Source: an uncultured Aquimarina sp.
Lineage (GTDB): Bacteria > Bacteroidota > Bacteroidia > Flavobacteriales > Flavobacteriaceae
Direction of reading: 5' to 3'
Length of the DNA stretch: 64,000 nucleotides
NCBI RefSeq assembly: GCF_947500065.1
Contig: NZ_CANMQT010000008.1
Span: 186,001 to 250,000, forward strand
Shown here in pieces: positions 44,737 to 52,347 of the stretch. The notes under the pieces were generated by a model. It was given only the letters and a program-made list of their open reading frames with translations, did not search any database and had not been told where the DNA came from. Made by a program: the position numbers and the translations under genes. The first letter of the stretch is position 1, and each line of letters starts with the position of its first letter.

Positions 44737-45408
44737 ATGAAACACATACTTTTTGTTATTACCAGTACTAATATAACAGGCACAGGAAAACGCCCGGCAG
44801 GATACGAATTCTCGGAGATAGCGGATCCTTATTTTGAATTTATAAATAAAGGTTTTACGGTAGATTTTACCAGCATACTTGGAGGTACCCCACCATATGT
44901 TGGCTATAATTCATCCGAAAAAACTAGCAAGAATTTCATGGAAAGTAACGGATTTAAACGACTCAATTTTAGTCATAAATTAGATGATATTGATATAACT
45001 GCATATGACGCAATATTTTTTCCAGGAGGCTTAGGTTTAATGACAGATATGGTCAATAATCCTAAGGTAAAAGAAATCATTAAAAATGCATACGAAAGTC
45101 ATAAAATTATTGGTGCCGTATGTCACGGACCCAGTGCTTTGCTCAATGTTATTCTATCAGATGGTACTAACTTATTAGAGGGGAAAAAAATTAATTCGTT
45201 CACCAAAGCAGAGGAAGATATTGATAAGCATTTATTAGGAGATGTAATACCATTTATGCTTGATGAAGAACTAATAAAACAAGGTGCGATTTTTTCACAT
45301 ACGAAACCTTTTGATCCGTTTGTAGTTGTCGACGATAATCTTATAACCGGTCAAAATCCCGCATCTGCCAGTGGAGTTGCGGTTGAAATGATAAAATCAT
45401 TAGAATAA
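44737..45408 (+). CDS. DJ-1/PfpI family protein (first of a tandem pair)
   Basis: 223 residues from ATG 44737; a TTG 39 bp earlier lies in the terminator. Nucleophile-elbow Cys in GAVCHGPSALLN, preceded by FPGGLGLMTDM; Glu of the Hsp31-like type lies in EFSEIADPYFEF. Hsp31-like glyoxalase III or chaperone type. Detoxifies methylglyoxal or repairs glycated molecules in homologues. The second copy follows 14 bp later. Confidence 0.87.
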   Translation: MKHILFVITSTNITGTGKRPAGYEFSEIADPYFEFINKGFTVDFTSILGGTPPYVGYNSSEKTSKNFMESNGFKRLNFSHKLDDIDITAYDAIFFPGGLGLMTDMVNNPKVKEIIKNAYESHKIIGAVCHGPSALLNVILSDGTNLLEGKKINSFTKAEEDIDKHLLGDVIPFMLDEELIKQGAIFSHTKPFDPFVVVDDNLITGQNPASASGVAVEMIKSLE

Positions 45409-45422
45409 AATTATAAACAAGG

Positions 45423-46106
45423 ATGAAAAGAGTACTATTTATTACAACATCACATGATGATCTGGGTGAGTCCGGGTTGAAAACCGGAGTTTGGTTAGAA
45501 GAAGTTGCGACACCCTACTATAGACTAAAAGAAGAAAGCATACAAGTTGAAATTGCTTCTATCAAAGGAGGAAATATTCCTATAGATCCAATGAGCGAGT
45601 CAAAGGATTGGATGACGGAAGACACTATTAGATTTAAAGGCGATAAAACGGCTATGTTTCTAATGAATACTAGTTTAAGGTTGGACAAAGTAGATCCATC
45701 GGAGTATGATTTAGTATATTTTCCAGGTGGCCATGGGCCAATGTGGGATTTTGTAAACAATCCGTTATTAAATAGTACTCTACAACATTTTATAAAAGAA
45801 GAGAAAGTGATTGCGGCAATGTGTCATGGAGTCTCGGTTCTTGTGGATGCTTTTGATGCTGATGGCAATGTATTTGTTAGGGGAAGGAAAATTACATCCT
45901 TTGCAGATTCGGAAGAAATAAGTGTTGGAGCTGAAAAGTTGGTTCCTTTTCTTTTGGAATCCAAATTGACAGAGCTGGGAGGGATATATAGTAAAGGAAA
46001 TGATTTTTCTTCTTATACTATTGTGGACAAAAATCTAATTACTGGTCAAAACCCAACATCCGCGTTAAGCGTTGCCTTTCAAATGATAGATTTATTAACG
46101 GATTAA
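45423..46106 (+). CDS. DJ-1/PfpI family protein (second of a tandem pair)
   Basis: 227 residues. Catalytic Cys in AAMCHGVSVLVDA and the conserved EVATPYYRLKEE and FPGGHGPMWDF segments. Like its neighbour, Hsp31/glyoxalase-III type (AxCHG variant). The two share overall architecture (GEN/GQNPxSA end: TGQNPTSALSVA here, TGQNPASASGVA in the first), so a tandem duplication or paired recruitment is likely. Confidence 0.87.
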   Translation: MKRVLFITTSHDDLGESGLKTGVWLEEVATPYYRLKEESIQVEIASIKGGNIPIDPMSESKDWMTEDTIRFKGDKTAMFLMNTSLRLDKVDPSEYDLVYFPGGHGPMWDFVNNPLLNSTLQHFIKEEKVIAAMCHGVSVLVDAFDADGNVFVRGRKITSFADSEEISVGAEKLVPFLLESKLTELGGIYSKGNDFSSYTIVDKNLITGQNPTSALSVAFQMIDLLTD

Positions 46107-46117
46107 ATACACGAACT

Positions 46118-46528
46118 ATGGAACAAAAACATCCGCTCCCACCATTTACATTGGAAACTGCAAAACAAAAAATTCAAATGGCAGAAGATGCCTGGAATTC
46201 TCAGAGTCCAGAAAAAGTAAGTTTCGCATATACCGTTGATAGTGAATGGCGAAATCGAAACAAATTCATTAAGGGTCGAGACGAAATTGCAACTTTTTTG
46301 TCGGAAAAATGGAAAAACGAGTTAGATTATAAATTAAAGAAAGAATATTGGGCACATTCAGAAAATAGAATAGCTGTTAGATTTGAATACGAATATAAAA
46401 ACAAAAATGGAAGATCGTTCAGAGCATATGGTAATGAGAACTGGGAATTTGACAAAAATGGTCTAATAGAAAAAAGATACGCCAGTATTAATGAACATGA
46501 AATACAAGAAAAAGATAAACGATTGTAA
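46118..46528 (+). CDS. DUF1348 / NTF2-like protein
   Basis: 136 residues. PPFTLETAKQKIQMAEDAWNS, SEWRNRNKFIKGRDEI and RFEYEYKNKNGRSFRAYGNENWEF mark the DUF1348 family of NTF2-like proteins. Follows the DJ-1 pair by 11 bp, so the three are probably one operon. Activity unknown. Confidence 0.87.
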   Translation: MEQKHPLPPFTLETAKQKIQMAEDAWNSQSPEKVSFAYTVDSEWRNRNKFIKGRDEIATFLSEKWKNELDYKLKKEYWAHSENRIAVRFEYEYKNKNGRSFRAYGNENWEFDKNGLIEKRYASINEHEIQEKDKRL

Positions 46529-46529
46529 A

Positions 46530-46676
46530 AAAAATAATGCATAAAAACAGCGCATAAAAAATTGCTGCTTTTATCTAAATCAAAGGCGGTTGCGTTTTTG
46601 TCTTGTCTTATTTTCCGTTGGAAAATTCATGCACGCAAAACCGCAACTTTCTCAAATTCACATACAGGTTAGCAAT
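46530..46676 (+). repeat. Third repeat type in the accessory block
   Basis: Spacer with AGCGCATAAAAAATTGCTGC, GGCGGTTGCGTTTTTG and, inverted, CGCAAAACCGCAAC, ending in ACAGGTTAGCAATAATTA. The TTAGCAATAATTA end matches repeat copy L at 56655. Arms GTTGCG and CGCAAC are present. Fits the unit-end pattern of the array. Confidence 0.4.
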
Positions 46677-46721
46677 AATTAAGAGAATAATTTGTAACAT
46701 TCTGGCATTCCTTGTATATAA

Positions 46722-47123
46722 ATGAAAATCATGAACACAAAAATAGTTATGACCTCAAGCTCTATATTCTTAGCTGGTATTGGAATTCTTTTTTCTTTTT
46801 TACCAAATGAAGTAATGGAATATCTAAATGTTGAATCAAATACCATTGTAATACTCTTTTTTAATATATTGAGTGCATTATATTTGGGGTTTGCCATTTT
46901 AAATTGGATGGCAAAAGGAACGCTAATTGGAGGAATATATAATAAGCCAATCGCGATTGGAAATCTAATGCATTTTGGGGTTGGGGCAATTACATTAGTT
47001 AAAGTTGTTTCCAATATCCAAACACATAAAGAAATTATTATTTCACTCACAGTAATATACGCGATTTTTGCGATACTATTTGCCAACGTCTTTAGAACTA
47101 ATCCGTCTAAAACAAAAAAATAG
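46722..47123 (+). CDS. Small four-helix membrane protein of unknown function
   Basis: 133 residues with four hydrophobic segments (about 8-28, 40-62, 80-97, 105-125) and a basic tail (NPSKTKK). Start could also be ATG 46731, three codons later. No family recognised with certainty. Stands alone between repeat-type spacers. Confidence 0.7.
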   Translation: MKIMNTKIVMTSSSIFLAGIGILFSFLPNEVMEYLNVESNTIVILFFNILSALYLGFAILNWMAKGTLIGGIYNKPIAIGNLMHFGVGAITLVKVVSNIQTHKEIIISLTVIYAIFAILFANVFRTNPSKTKK

Positions 47124-47213
47124 AAAAACTATTGCCAATACGGGTTTAGTTAATTATGTATAAACACCTAATCTTTAACTTGTGTAAACCATGTATCTTA
47201 ACGAATATTCAAT

Positions 47214-47242
47214 AAAAACCTAATTCTTCCTTCAGGTTTTTT
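47214..47242 (+). terminator. Possible terminator in the gap before the NTF2-like gene
   Basis: AAAACCT and AGGTTTTTT pair around AATTCTTCCTTC and the right arm runs into T6. The rest of the 247-bp gap shows no reading frame. Confidence 0.5.
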
Positions 47243-47370
47243 AACATTATTATCACAGTACTCCTACGCTATTTAAACAAAAAAGTACAAGAACTCGCCT
47301 CTTTTTTGTAGCAAAAACACAATAGATCTACTTCATCTTTGCAGTGTATTAATCATTAAATAAACAAAAG

Positions 47371-47724
47371 ATGAATATTAAAGAACAAGTACAAAAAATG
47401 GATGCAATAGTAAGTCAAGGTGCTATTGTTGATGCAGTAAAAGAATTTTTCGCAGATAATGCCAATACTTCGGATTACGGAAATGGAGGAACTACTGGTA
47501 AAGCAGAAATGGTGTCAAAAATGGAAGGTTTTGCAGGAGCTATTGCAAAAGTAAATGGCATTACACTACACCATTCCATCGTGGATAATAATGTATCTGC
47601 TTCAGAATTTACTTTCGATTTTGATATGAAAGATGGAAGCAAAATCTATTGGCACGAAATCATTCGTAGAATATGGAACGATGAAGGAAAAGTAATTCAA
47701 GAAGAATACTTCAACGCAGCATAA
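47371..47724 (+). CDS. NTF2-like (SnoaL-type) protein
   Basis: 117 residues without signal peptide. GAIVDAVKEFFADNANTSDYGNG and HHSIVDNNVSASEFTFDFDMKDGSKIYWHEIIRR are SnoaL-like, with conserved His and Asp in the cavity. Opens a four-gene stretch with a YHS protein and a small membrane protein. A near -7 box CATCTTTG ends at 47341. Confidence 0.8.
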   Translation: MNIKEQVQKMDAIVSQGAIVDAVKEFFADNANTSDYGNGGTTGKAEMVSKMEGFAGAIAKVNGITLHHSIVDNNVSASEFTFDFDMKDGSKIYWHEIIRRIWNDEGKVIQEEYFNAA

Positions 47725-47752
47725 TTAGAGTAATAAAATAAAAACAGAAAAC

Positions 47753-48223
47753 ATGAAAATTTTAAAAACGACATTAGTAGCATTAATATTTATAGTAACA
47801 TCTTCTTTATCGGCTCAAGATAAAAAAGCTAATAACATTGATAACAGTAACATTGCACTGCAAGGGTATAGTCCTGTATCCTATTTAGATTTAGGTCTAG
47901 CTCAGAGAGGAAACAAACAGTATAAATCAGAACACAAAAAAGTGGTTTATTACTTTACTTCTAAGGAACAAAAAGCAACTTTTGATAAGAATCCGACAAA
48001 ATATTTACCATTGTATGGTGGCTTTTGCGCTTTTGGAACCTATGCTGGAGCCAAGTTTAGAGTTGATCCAACAAAATTTATTGTAAAAGAGGGTGCATAC
48101 GCACTATTCTTAAATGATGTAGAATTAGATGCTAAACAATTATGGTTAGCAGAAAACAACTATAGCAAACTAAAAAGTGTAGCCGATAAAAACTGGTCTA
48201 AACTAAGCAAAACGCACAATTAG
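47753..48223 (+). CDS. YHS domain protein
   Basis: 156 residues with signal peptide (ends near residue 22, SLSAQ). YHS pattern: NIALQGYSPVSYLDLG, YYFTSKEQKATFDKNPTKYLPLYGGFCAFG; the selenoprotein-type Sec/Cys position is Cys in GGFCAFG, so this is a Cys-containing homologue. YHS proteins bind metal or haem-related ligands. Probably periplasmic. 28 bp after the NTF2-like gene. Confidence 0.85.
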   Translation: MKILKTTLVALIFIVTSSLSAQDKKANNIDNSNIALQGYSPVSYLDLGLAQRGNKQYKSEHKKVVYYFTSKEQKATFDKNPTKYLPLYGGFCAFGTYAGAKFRVDPTKFIVKEGAYALFLNDVELDAKQLWLAENNYSKLKSVADKNWSKLSKTHN

Positions 48224-48248
48224 TAGTATCCTATAAAATACAAAGATT

Positions 48249-48602
48249 ATGAAATTTGTAACTAAAAGAATTCACGCATTTCTAGATTATCCAGTAGCAA
48301 TTGCTTTAATAATTTTACCTATTGTATTAGGCTTAGGCAGTTCGAATCCGTTAGCACTATATCTTTCTATAGCCACAGGAGTTGCAGCACTTATATTAAC
48401 GTTATTAACTGATCATCATTTAGGAGTATATCCCATATTATCCTACAAGTTTCACTTAACTGTTGATTTTTTGGTCGCAATCGTATTTATCATAGCGCCT
48501 TTTATTTTTTCTTTTGAAGGAATAGATGCTTATTATTACTGGATTAATGGTGCTGCAGTATTAACTGTTGTAAGTTTACACAAACCAGAAATTTCGGTTT
48601 AG
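48249..48602 (+). CDS. Small membrane protein (SPW-like), function unknown
   Basis: 117 residues with about four membrane helices. Opening KRIHAFLDYPVAIALIILPIVLGLG recalls SPW-repeat proteins, and a second similar hairpin is FHLTVDFLVAIVFIIAPFIF, so an internal duplication is likely. Same operon as the YHS gene, 25 bp away. Confidence 0.75.
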   Translation: MKFVTKRIHAFLDYPVAIALIILPIVLGLGSSNPLALYLSIATGVAALILTLLTDHHLGVYPILSYKFHLTVDFLVAIVFIIAPFIFSFEGIDAYYYWINGAAVLTVVSLHKPEISV

Positions 48603-48646
48603 ATATTATTATTCAACATAGAATAGTGTTTACTAACAACACCAAT

Positions 48647-48692
48647 AAGTAATAGCGATTTGAGTTTTAATTCGAATCGCTATTACTTTTAT
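48647..48692 (+). terminator. Intrinsic terminator of the NTF2/YHS/SPW operon
   Basis: AAGTAATAGCGATT and AATCGCTATTACTT form a perfect 14-base stem followed by TTATTTT. Before it lies CTAACAACACCAATAAG, like other unit ends. Confidence 0.85.
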
Positions 48693-48722
48693 TTTATAAA
48701 ATAATCATCGCTTTACAACTAT

Positions 48723-48790
48723 CAAAAACGACATATTAATATGTGGTTTTTGTTTTCCAGGGAATTTTATATTATTTTAAAGAATGCTAA
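48723..48790 (+). repeat. Second copy of the post-macroglobulin repeat
   Basis: CAAAAACGACATATTAATAT, GTGGTTTTTGTTTTCCAGGG and ATTTTATATTATTTTAAAGA resemble 26187-26255 at roughly three in four positions, and AATTAAACGTTT follows where the other copy has its 34-bp palindrome. Also forms a terminator hairpin. Confidence 0.5.
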
Positions 48791-48941
48791 TCGTAGAATT
48801 AAACGTTTATTATGCCTTTGTAAACGATTACGATTGGATATATACGTGTAATATGCGTAACATTACTTATATCATATTGTTGTGGTTCATTTGAAAAAAT
48901 GATTAAGAGTTCAAAAAAGCTATAAAAGAATTGAATACTAA

Positions 48942-49454
48942 ATGAATTTAGCGAGACATTGTAATTTATGTGACAATCAAAAAACAAGCTTAAAGGAAGG
49001 TACGACTTGCAAATTGACTGGTCGAAAACCTGAATTTAATAAAACTTGTTCTAAAATTGAACTTAATGAAAAGTTTGAAAATAAATTAAAAACTGTAAAT
49101 GTTCAATATGATAAGGTTAAAAAACAAAAAAACTTAACATATCTATATTCAGGAGTTTTTATTTTAATAGGACTTGCATTTATTATTTATGGCTACATAT
49201 TGGGGAAATATGTTTTAGATGATAGAGATCCCAGCTTGTTTATTGAATATGTCCATATCACAATTATGGGTATTGGACTTTTACCATTTGGAATTGCATA
49301 TAAAATGCTACGGGAATACAAACAAGAATTTGACCTTGTTAAAAGTAAAAAAAACAAAATAGATGAAGTTCTGAATGAATATCAAATAGACTATTGCATT
49401 GACATTAAATACGGAAAAAAAATCACGGAACTCAAAAAATATTTACGGAATTGA
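48942..49454 (+). CDS. Two-helix membrane protein with N-terminal Cys cluster
   Basis: 170 residues. The start has paired Cys (CNLCDNQ, TTCKLTG, KTCSKIE), plausible for a small zinc-binding unit; two membrane helices follow (about 66-86 and 100-122) between Lys-rich coiled stretches. No family assigned. Stands alone between spacers bearing repeats. Confidence 0.6.
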   Translation: MNLARHCNLCDNQKTSLKEGTTCKLTGRKPEFNKTCSKIELNEKFENKLKTVNVQYDKVKKQKNLTYLYSGVFILIGLAFIIYGYILGKYVLDDRDPSLFIEYVHITIMGIGLLPFGIAYKMLREYKQEFDLVKSKKNKIDEVLNEYQIDYCIDIKYGKKITELKKYLRN

Positions 49455-49499
49455 AAGTAAGCAGAATTCGCTAAAAAACGACAACATAATACTATATAT

Positions 49500-49660
49500 G
49501 TCTTCATAGCAGCTAAAGAATAAATCAAAGAGTTGTTGCTTTTTTGGTAAGATACAATGCTTACAAGAAATAAAAGTTAACCACCAATGTGTAGATAACC
49601 TCTATTGTTAGGTAACATTTTGCCTCGTTACAACACATATATTAAACGTTGGTATAAAAA
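49500..49660 (+). repeat. Repeat family 2, copy I
   Basis: AAATCAAAGAGTTGTTGC, TACAATGCTTACAAGAAATA and AAAGTTAACCACCAATG match copy H nearly base for base, but the GGCAGG hairpin is missing. Right end ACACATATATTAAACGTTGG lies about 10 bp before the TTG start of the next gene. Confidence 0.7.
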
Positions 49661-49669
49661 TTACAATTC

Positions 49670-50305
49670 TTGAATAAAAATTTCAAATCTTTTTTGAATT
49701 ATAGGCCGATTATTTTGATGATTGTTCTTTTCGTTTTCTTTCTTATAAAAGTCTCAGACGTAAGAAAAGAAAAATCTGTAAGAAAAGAAAAATCTGTAAT
49801 AACTATAGGCCAAATTGTAAAACGAAACTCTGGTAAAAGACCCTCTTTCAAATATCAATATTTTGTAAAAGGAAAACTATATTCCAATACTATCGGAGGA
49901 AACGATTTACAAATTAAAACTTATGAGTTTTATGATGTGGAGTTTGAAAAAGGGAATCCGACAAACTCGGAATTATTAATTGAAAAACAAACACTTGACC
50001 CTATAGATTTTTTAAAATACGGAGAAAATATTAACGGCCAATTGGAAAGAGTATCAGGACTCGACCAATATGTAGATTTATATTTAAAATATAAATATTT
50101 GGGAAACAAATTTTCCTTTAGGACAAGATTGCATAAAGATAGTCTTCCTTGTGGGAAAATATATGAATGCAGAAAAAACGATTGGATTAAATTAAAAGTG
50201 TATAAGGATTATCCATTAATAAATAACTTATACTTTAAAAGTCATGATAGGCAATTAAAAAATAAAAAACCTTCCAAACTAAACGTTTTACAACACCAAG
50301 TATAA
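49670..50305 (+). CDS. Membrane-anchored protein of unknown function
   Basis: 211 residues from a TTG start (MNKNFKSFLNYRP). One membrane helix (about 13-27), then a tandem duplication of SVRKEK (VRKEKSVRKEKSV) and a soluble beta-rich domain (FKYQYFVKGKLYSNTIGG) possibly DUF3592-like. No catalytic motif seen. Flanked by repeats I and H, a single-gene unit. Confidence 0.6.
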   Translation: MNKNFKSFLNYRPIILMIVLFVFFLIKVSDVRKEKSVRKEKSVITIGQIVKRNSGKRPSFKYQYFVKGKLYSNTIGGNDLQIKTYEFYDVEFEKGNPTNSELLIEKQTLDPIDFLKYGENINGQLERVSGLDQYVDLYLKYKYLGNKFSFRTRLHKDSLPCGKIYECRKNDWIKLKVYKDYPLINNLYFKSHDRQLKNKKPSKLNVLQHQV

Positions 50306-50485
50306 TGTTGTAGCAATAAGGTGATCAATCAAAGAGTTGTTGCGTTTTTAGTAAGGTACAATGCTTACAAGAAATAAAAGTTAGCAACCAATGCACACCT
50401 GCCTGCCTGCCACCAAGTAGGCAGGAAAAAAACGAAAAGTAAGGTAACATGTTGCCTTGCTCCGATTCATATATTTGGCGTTAAC
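50300..50485 (+). repeat. Repeat family 2, copy H
   Basis: Left half as copy I, with a GGCAGG hairpin at 50398-50425 (CCTGCCTGCCTGCC against GGCAGG), then GTAACATGTTGCCTTGCTCC and GATTCATATATTTGGCGTTA with TATATTTG at 50470-50477. Here the next gene is on the other strand, so the box has no obvious target. Confidence 0.75.
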
Positions 50486-50511
50486 CCTCATTTTAACTAT
50501 AAGCACTAACG

Positions 50512-50964
50512 CTAATCACTTCTTTTTTTTCGTCTTGCTTTTCTTAACAATCTTTTTTGTCTTCTCATTCGTTTTCGTGCTTGTATTTTCTCTGGGGAGC
50601 CTCGCACCAAATATATCATATAACCAATACCATTTCCTATACTAATACCTATGTAATGGGGGATGGCAAAAAAGCCCTCAAATATTTGCCCAAAGGCAGT
50701 ACCATGTTGAGCAGTGCAAGCCCTGCCTATATAGGACATACGCCACCAGTGACGTGTTGACTTTCCTTCACTCCCATCCTTATACACCTCTGTTGCTGTA
50801 ATATAAACACATTGCATATGATGCCAAAGGGTACATTTATTTACATTTCGAGTGCCTCTCTCAAAAAGTTCTACAGAAAGACTGTCGTTTACAATTAGTA
50901 CTTCATTCTGCGCTACACTTCGCGCGCAAACCAATAGCATAATAATGACAAACAAAACCTTCAT
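50512..50964 (-). CDS. Small secreted basic protein of unknown function
   Basis: 150 residues on the minus strand with signal peptide (CARSVAQ). Cys-rich middle (NKCTLWHHMQCVYITA, RACTAQ) and a very basic C-terminal tail (RKRMRRQKRLLRKARRKK). No family recognised. It is the only minus-strand gene among the repeats besides the LysR regulator. Confidence 0.55.
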   Translation of the reverse strand: MKVLFVIIMLLVCARSVAQNEVLIVNDSLSVELFERGTRNVNKCTLWHHMQCVYITATEVYKDGSEGKSTRHWWRMSYIGRACTAQHGTAFGQIFEGFFAIPHYIGISIGNGIGYMIYLVRGSPEKIQARKRMRRQKRLLRKARRKKRSD

Positions 50965-51215
50965 AACACTAAGGTAGGGAATTTGAATCTAAGATGTATT
51001 CTAGTTCAATACTCTACTCCTTCCTTTTTTCAAATCATACTGTTCAACCTTAGGGATTAAATCTTATTTTACGATTTACTGATAATTTTGTTTTATTAAG
51101 AATTAAAATATTTGAATTTCTCTCTGTATATACCAAAAAAAAACTACAATATCTATCGTAATTCCATTTATAAATAGAGATGAAAATATATTTTATAAGA
51201 ATAAAATAAAAACAA

Positions 51216-51407
51216 AGTTTAGTGCTTGATCGAAAGATAATTTCATTTTTGCAATGACGCTAGATACCCAGTCAAGCTGAGCAAAAGCTTTTATAAATTA
51301 AACAAGAAATAAAAATGCGCACCTGCCTGCCATCTGACAGGTAGGCAGGGATAAATTGATTGGTTAAGGTATTGTTTCCTTACTTCGATTCATATATTTG
51401 GCGTTAG
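51216..51407 (+). repeat. Promoter-bearing repeat family 2, copy G
   Basis: GACGCTAGATACCCAGTCAA, AAAGCTTTTATAAATTAAAC and AAATAAAAATGCGCACCTG agree with copies E and F. Hairpin 51322-51349. Right end GATTCATATATTTGGCGTTA holds TATATTTG at 51393-51400, with a TTG 18 bp upstream as -33, 25 bp before the next ATG. Confidence 0.75.
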
Positions 51408-51424
51408 TGCATTAAAGAAAAACT

Positions 51425-51478
51425 ATGGAATTCTTTAAAAACCCTTTTAGAAATAAGGAAAAAATTAGCAAATCATAA
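51425..51478 (+). CDS. 17-residue ORF abutting the next gene
   Basis: MEFFKNPFRNKEKISKS, ending in TAA directly followed by the ATG of the next gene (51479). Placed right after the copy G promoter box. Could be a leader peptide coupling translation, or the start of a former larger gene. Too short to judge alone. Confidence 0.35.
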   Translation: MEFFKNPFRNKEKISKS

Positions 51479-52042
51479 ATGGCAATTGAAGACAATCAAT
51501 TAGGAATATTTAAAGGTTTTTGGGACGGAAATCACCCACATCATTTGCCCTTAATGAATTTAAGAAATGATACAACCAACAGAGATTGGAATCTTGAAAT
51601 TAGTTTAAACAGGATTGAAAATATATTCCAAGAAAATGAAAGGCAAATAATAATTAAAGATTTGGAACTTCTAATCAAGCAAAACAATTGGAGACCTCAG
51701 TTAATCTTTTGCATCTCGATTTTAAAATTAAAAGATGAAGAACTCCCGAACTTGAAAAAGGAACTTTGGAATAAATTAGAAGAATATCGTTCTTGGGTGA
51801 TTCCACAATTGGCAGTAACTGCATCAATAGTGGATTCAAATTTTAAATCTATGGCAATCGAAATCCTGAAAAACAAAAAACAAATTAACGATTTAGATGC
51901 GTTAAATAGCGAAGAAATTTTAATTGAGTTAACTAAAGGAAATACTCAATTCGAAGACAAAAGTTCAATTACAATTAGGTGGAAAGAAAACCTATTAAAA
52001 TTGATACAAGAAGAAAAAATAAAAACTGAGCACAACAATTAG
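51479..52042 (+). CDS. Hypothetical cytosolic helical protein
   Basis: 187 residues, largely helical with HEAT/ARM-like rhythm (IVDSNFKSMAIEILKNKKQ), acidic and Lys-rich. No signal peptide and no recognised domain. Single-gene unit after repeat G; the kind of small orphan gene common in cassette arrays, possibly an immunity-type protein, but no evidence beyond context. Confidence 0.55.
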   Translation: MAIEDNQLGIFKGFWDGNHPHHLPLMNLRNDTTNRDWNLEISLNRIENIFQENERQIIIKDLELLIKQNNWRPQLIFCISILKLKDEELPNLKKELWNKLEEYRSWVIPQLAVTASIVDSNFKSMAIEILKNKKQINDLDALNSEEILIELTKGNTQFEDKSSITIRWKENLLKLIQEEKIKTEHNN

Positions 52043-52235
52043 GTATAGTAAAATAACATACTATTTTCAAAGTTTCTTTTCTGGATTCTACAAATAGTAA
52101 ATTTAATCTTTGACTTTACATATTCCCAAAAAAGAGAATTCTGTACAGGTCTGCGCTATGACAGATTCATATTATATTTAAAAAGATTAAATTCTCTTAC
52201 CAAAATACCTAACCATCCTTTCTCTACTATCTTCT

Positions 52236-52271
52236 TACTCACCAAAAAGAACACTTTACGCACCAAAAAGA
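52236..52271 (+). promoter_or_regulatory. 15-bp direct repeat, 21-bp period (possible LytTR operator)
   Basis: TACTCACCAAAAAGA (52236-52250) and TACGCACCAAAAAGA (52257-52271) differ at one base and are spaced two helical turns apart, the arrangement used by LytTR regulators. They lie 43 bp before the -7 box of the carboxypeptidase-like gene. The rest of the 305-bp gap is featureless. Confidence 0.45.
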
Positions 52272-52313
52272 GGTGTTCACTAATTCTACATTTTATATAC
52301 ACCCTTAGTCACG

Positions 52314-52321
52314 TAGGTTTG
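52314..52321 (+). promoter_or_regulatory. -7 promoter box (TAGGTTTG)
   Basis: Exact TAnnTTTG match, 26 bp before ATG 52348; leader about 20 bases. No strong -33 element. Confidence 0.5.
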
Positions 52322-52347
52322 AGGTATTAACTATAAAAGACACTATT

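Larger units (their letters stand above)
50965..51478. other. 514-bp gap with repeat copy G and a tiny ORF
   Basis: Left of copy G I see only AT-rich sequence without a reading frame. The repeat and the small ORF are listed separately. Confidence 0.4.

Noticed and set aside
47753..48223. YHS protein as a selenoprotein
   Set aside because: The key position is an ordinary Cys codon and the frame has no internal TGA.
50457..50645. 62-codon hydrophobic frame on the plus strand
   Set aside because: It opens with TTG inside repeat H and runs antisense to the lysine/arginine-rich tail of the minus-strand gene, which produces Phe-rich nonsense.
29983..51407. CRISPR array made of the GGCAGG or TATATTTG repeats
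   Set aside because: Copies are hundreds to thousands of bases apart, vary in length and have no regular spacers or cas genes.
26150..52100. A bona fide integron with IntI
   Set aside because: No reading frame in the window shows tyrosine-recombinase motifs, and the repeat ends do not match the canonical GTTRRRY core, so only the layout is called integron-like.
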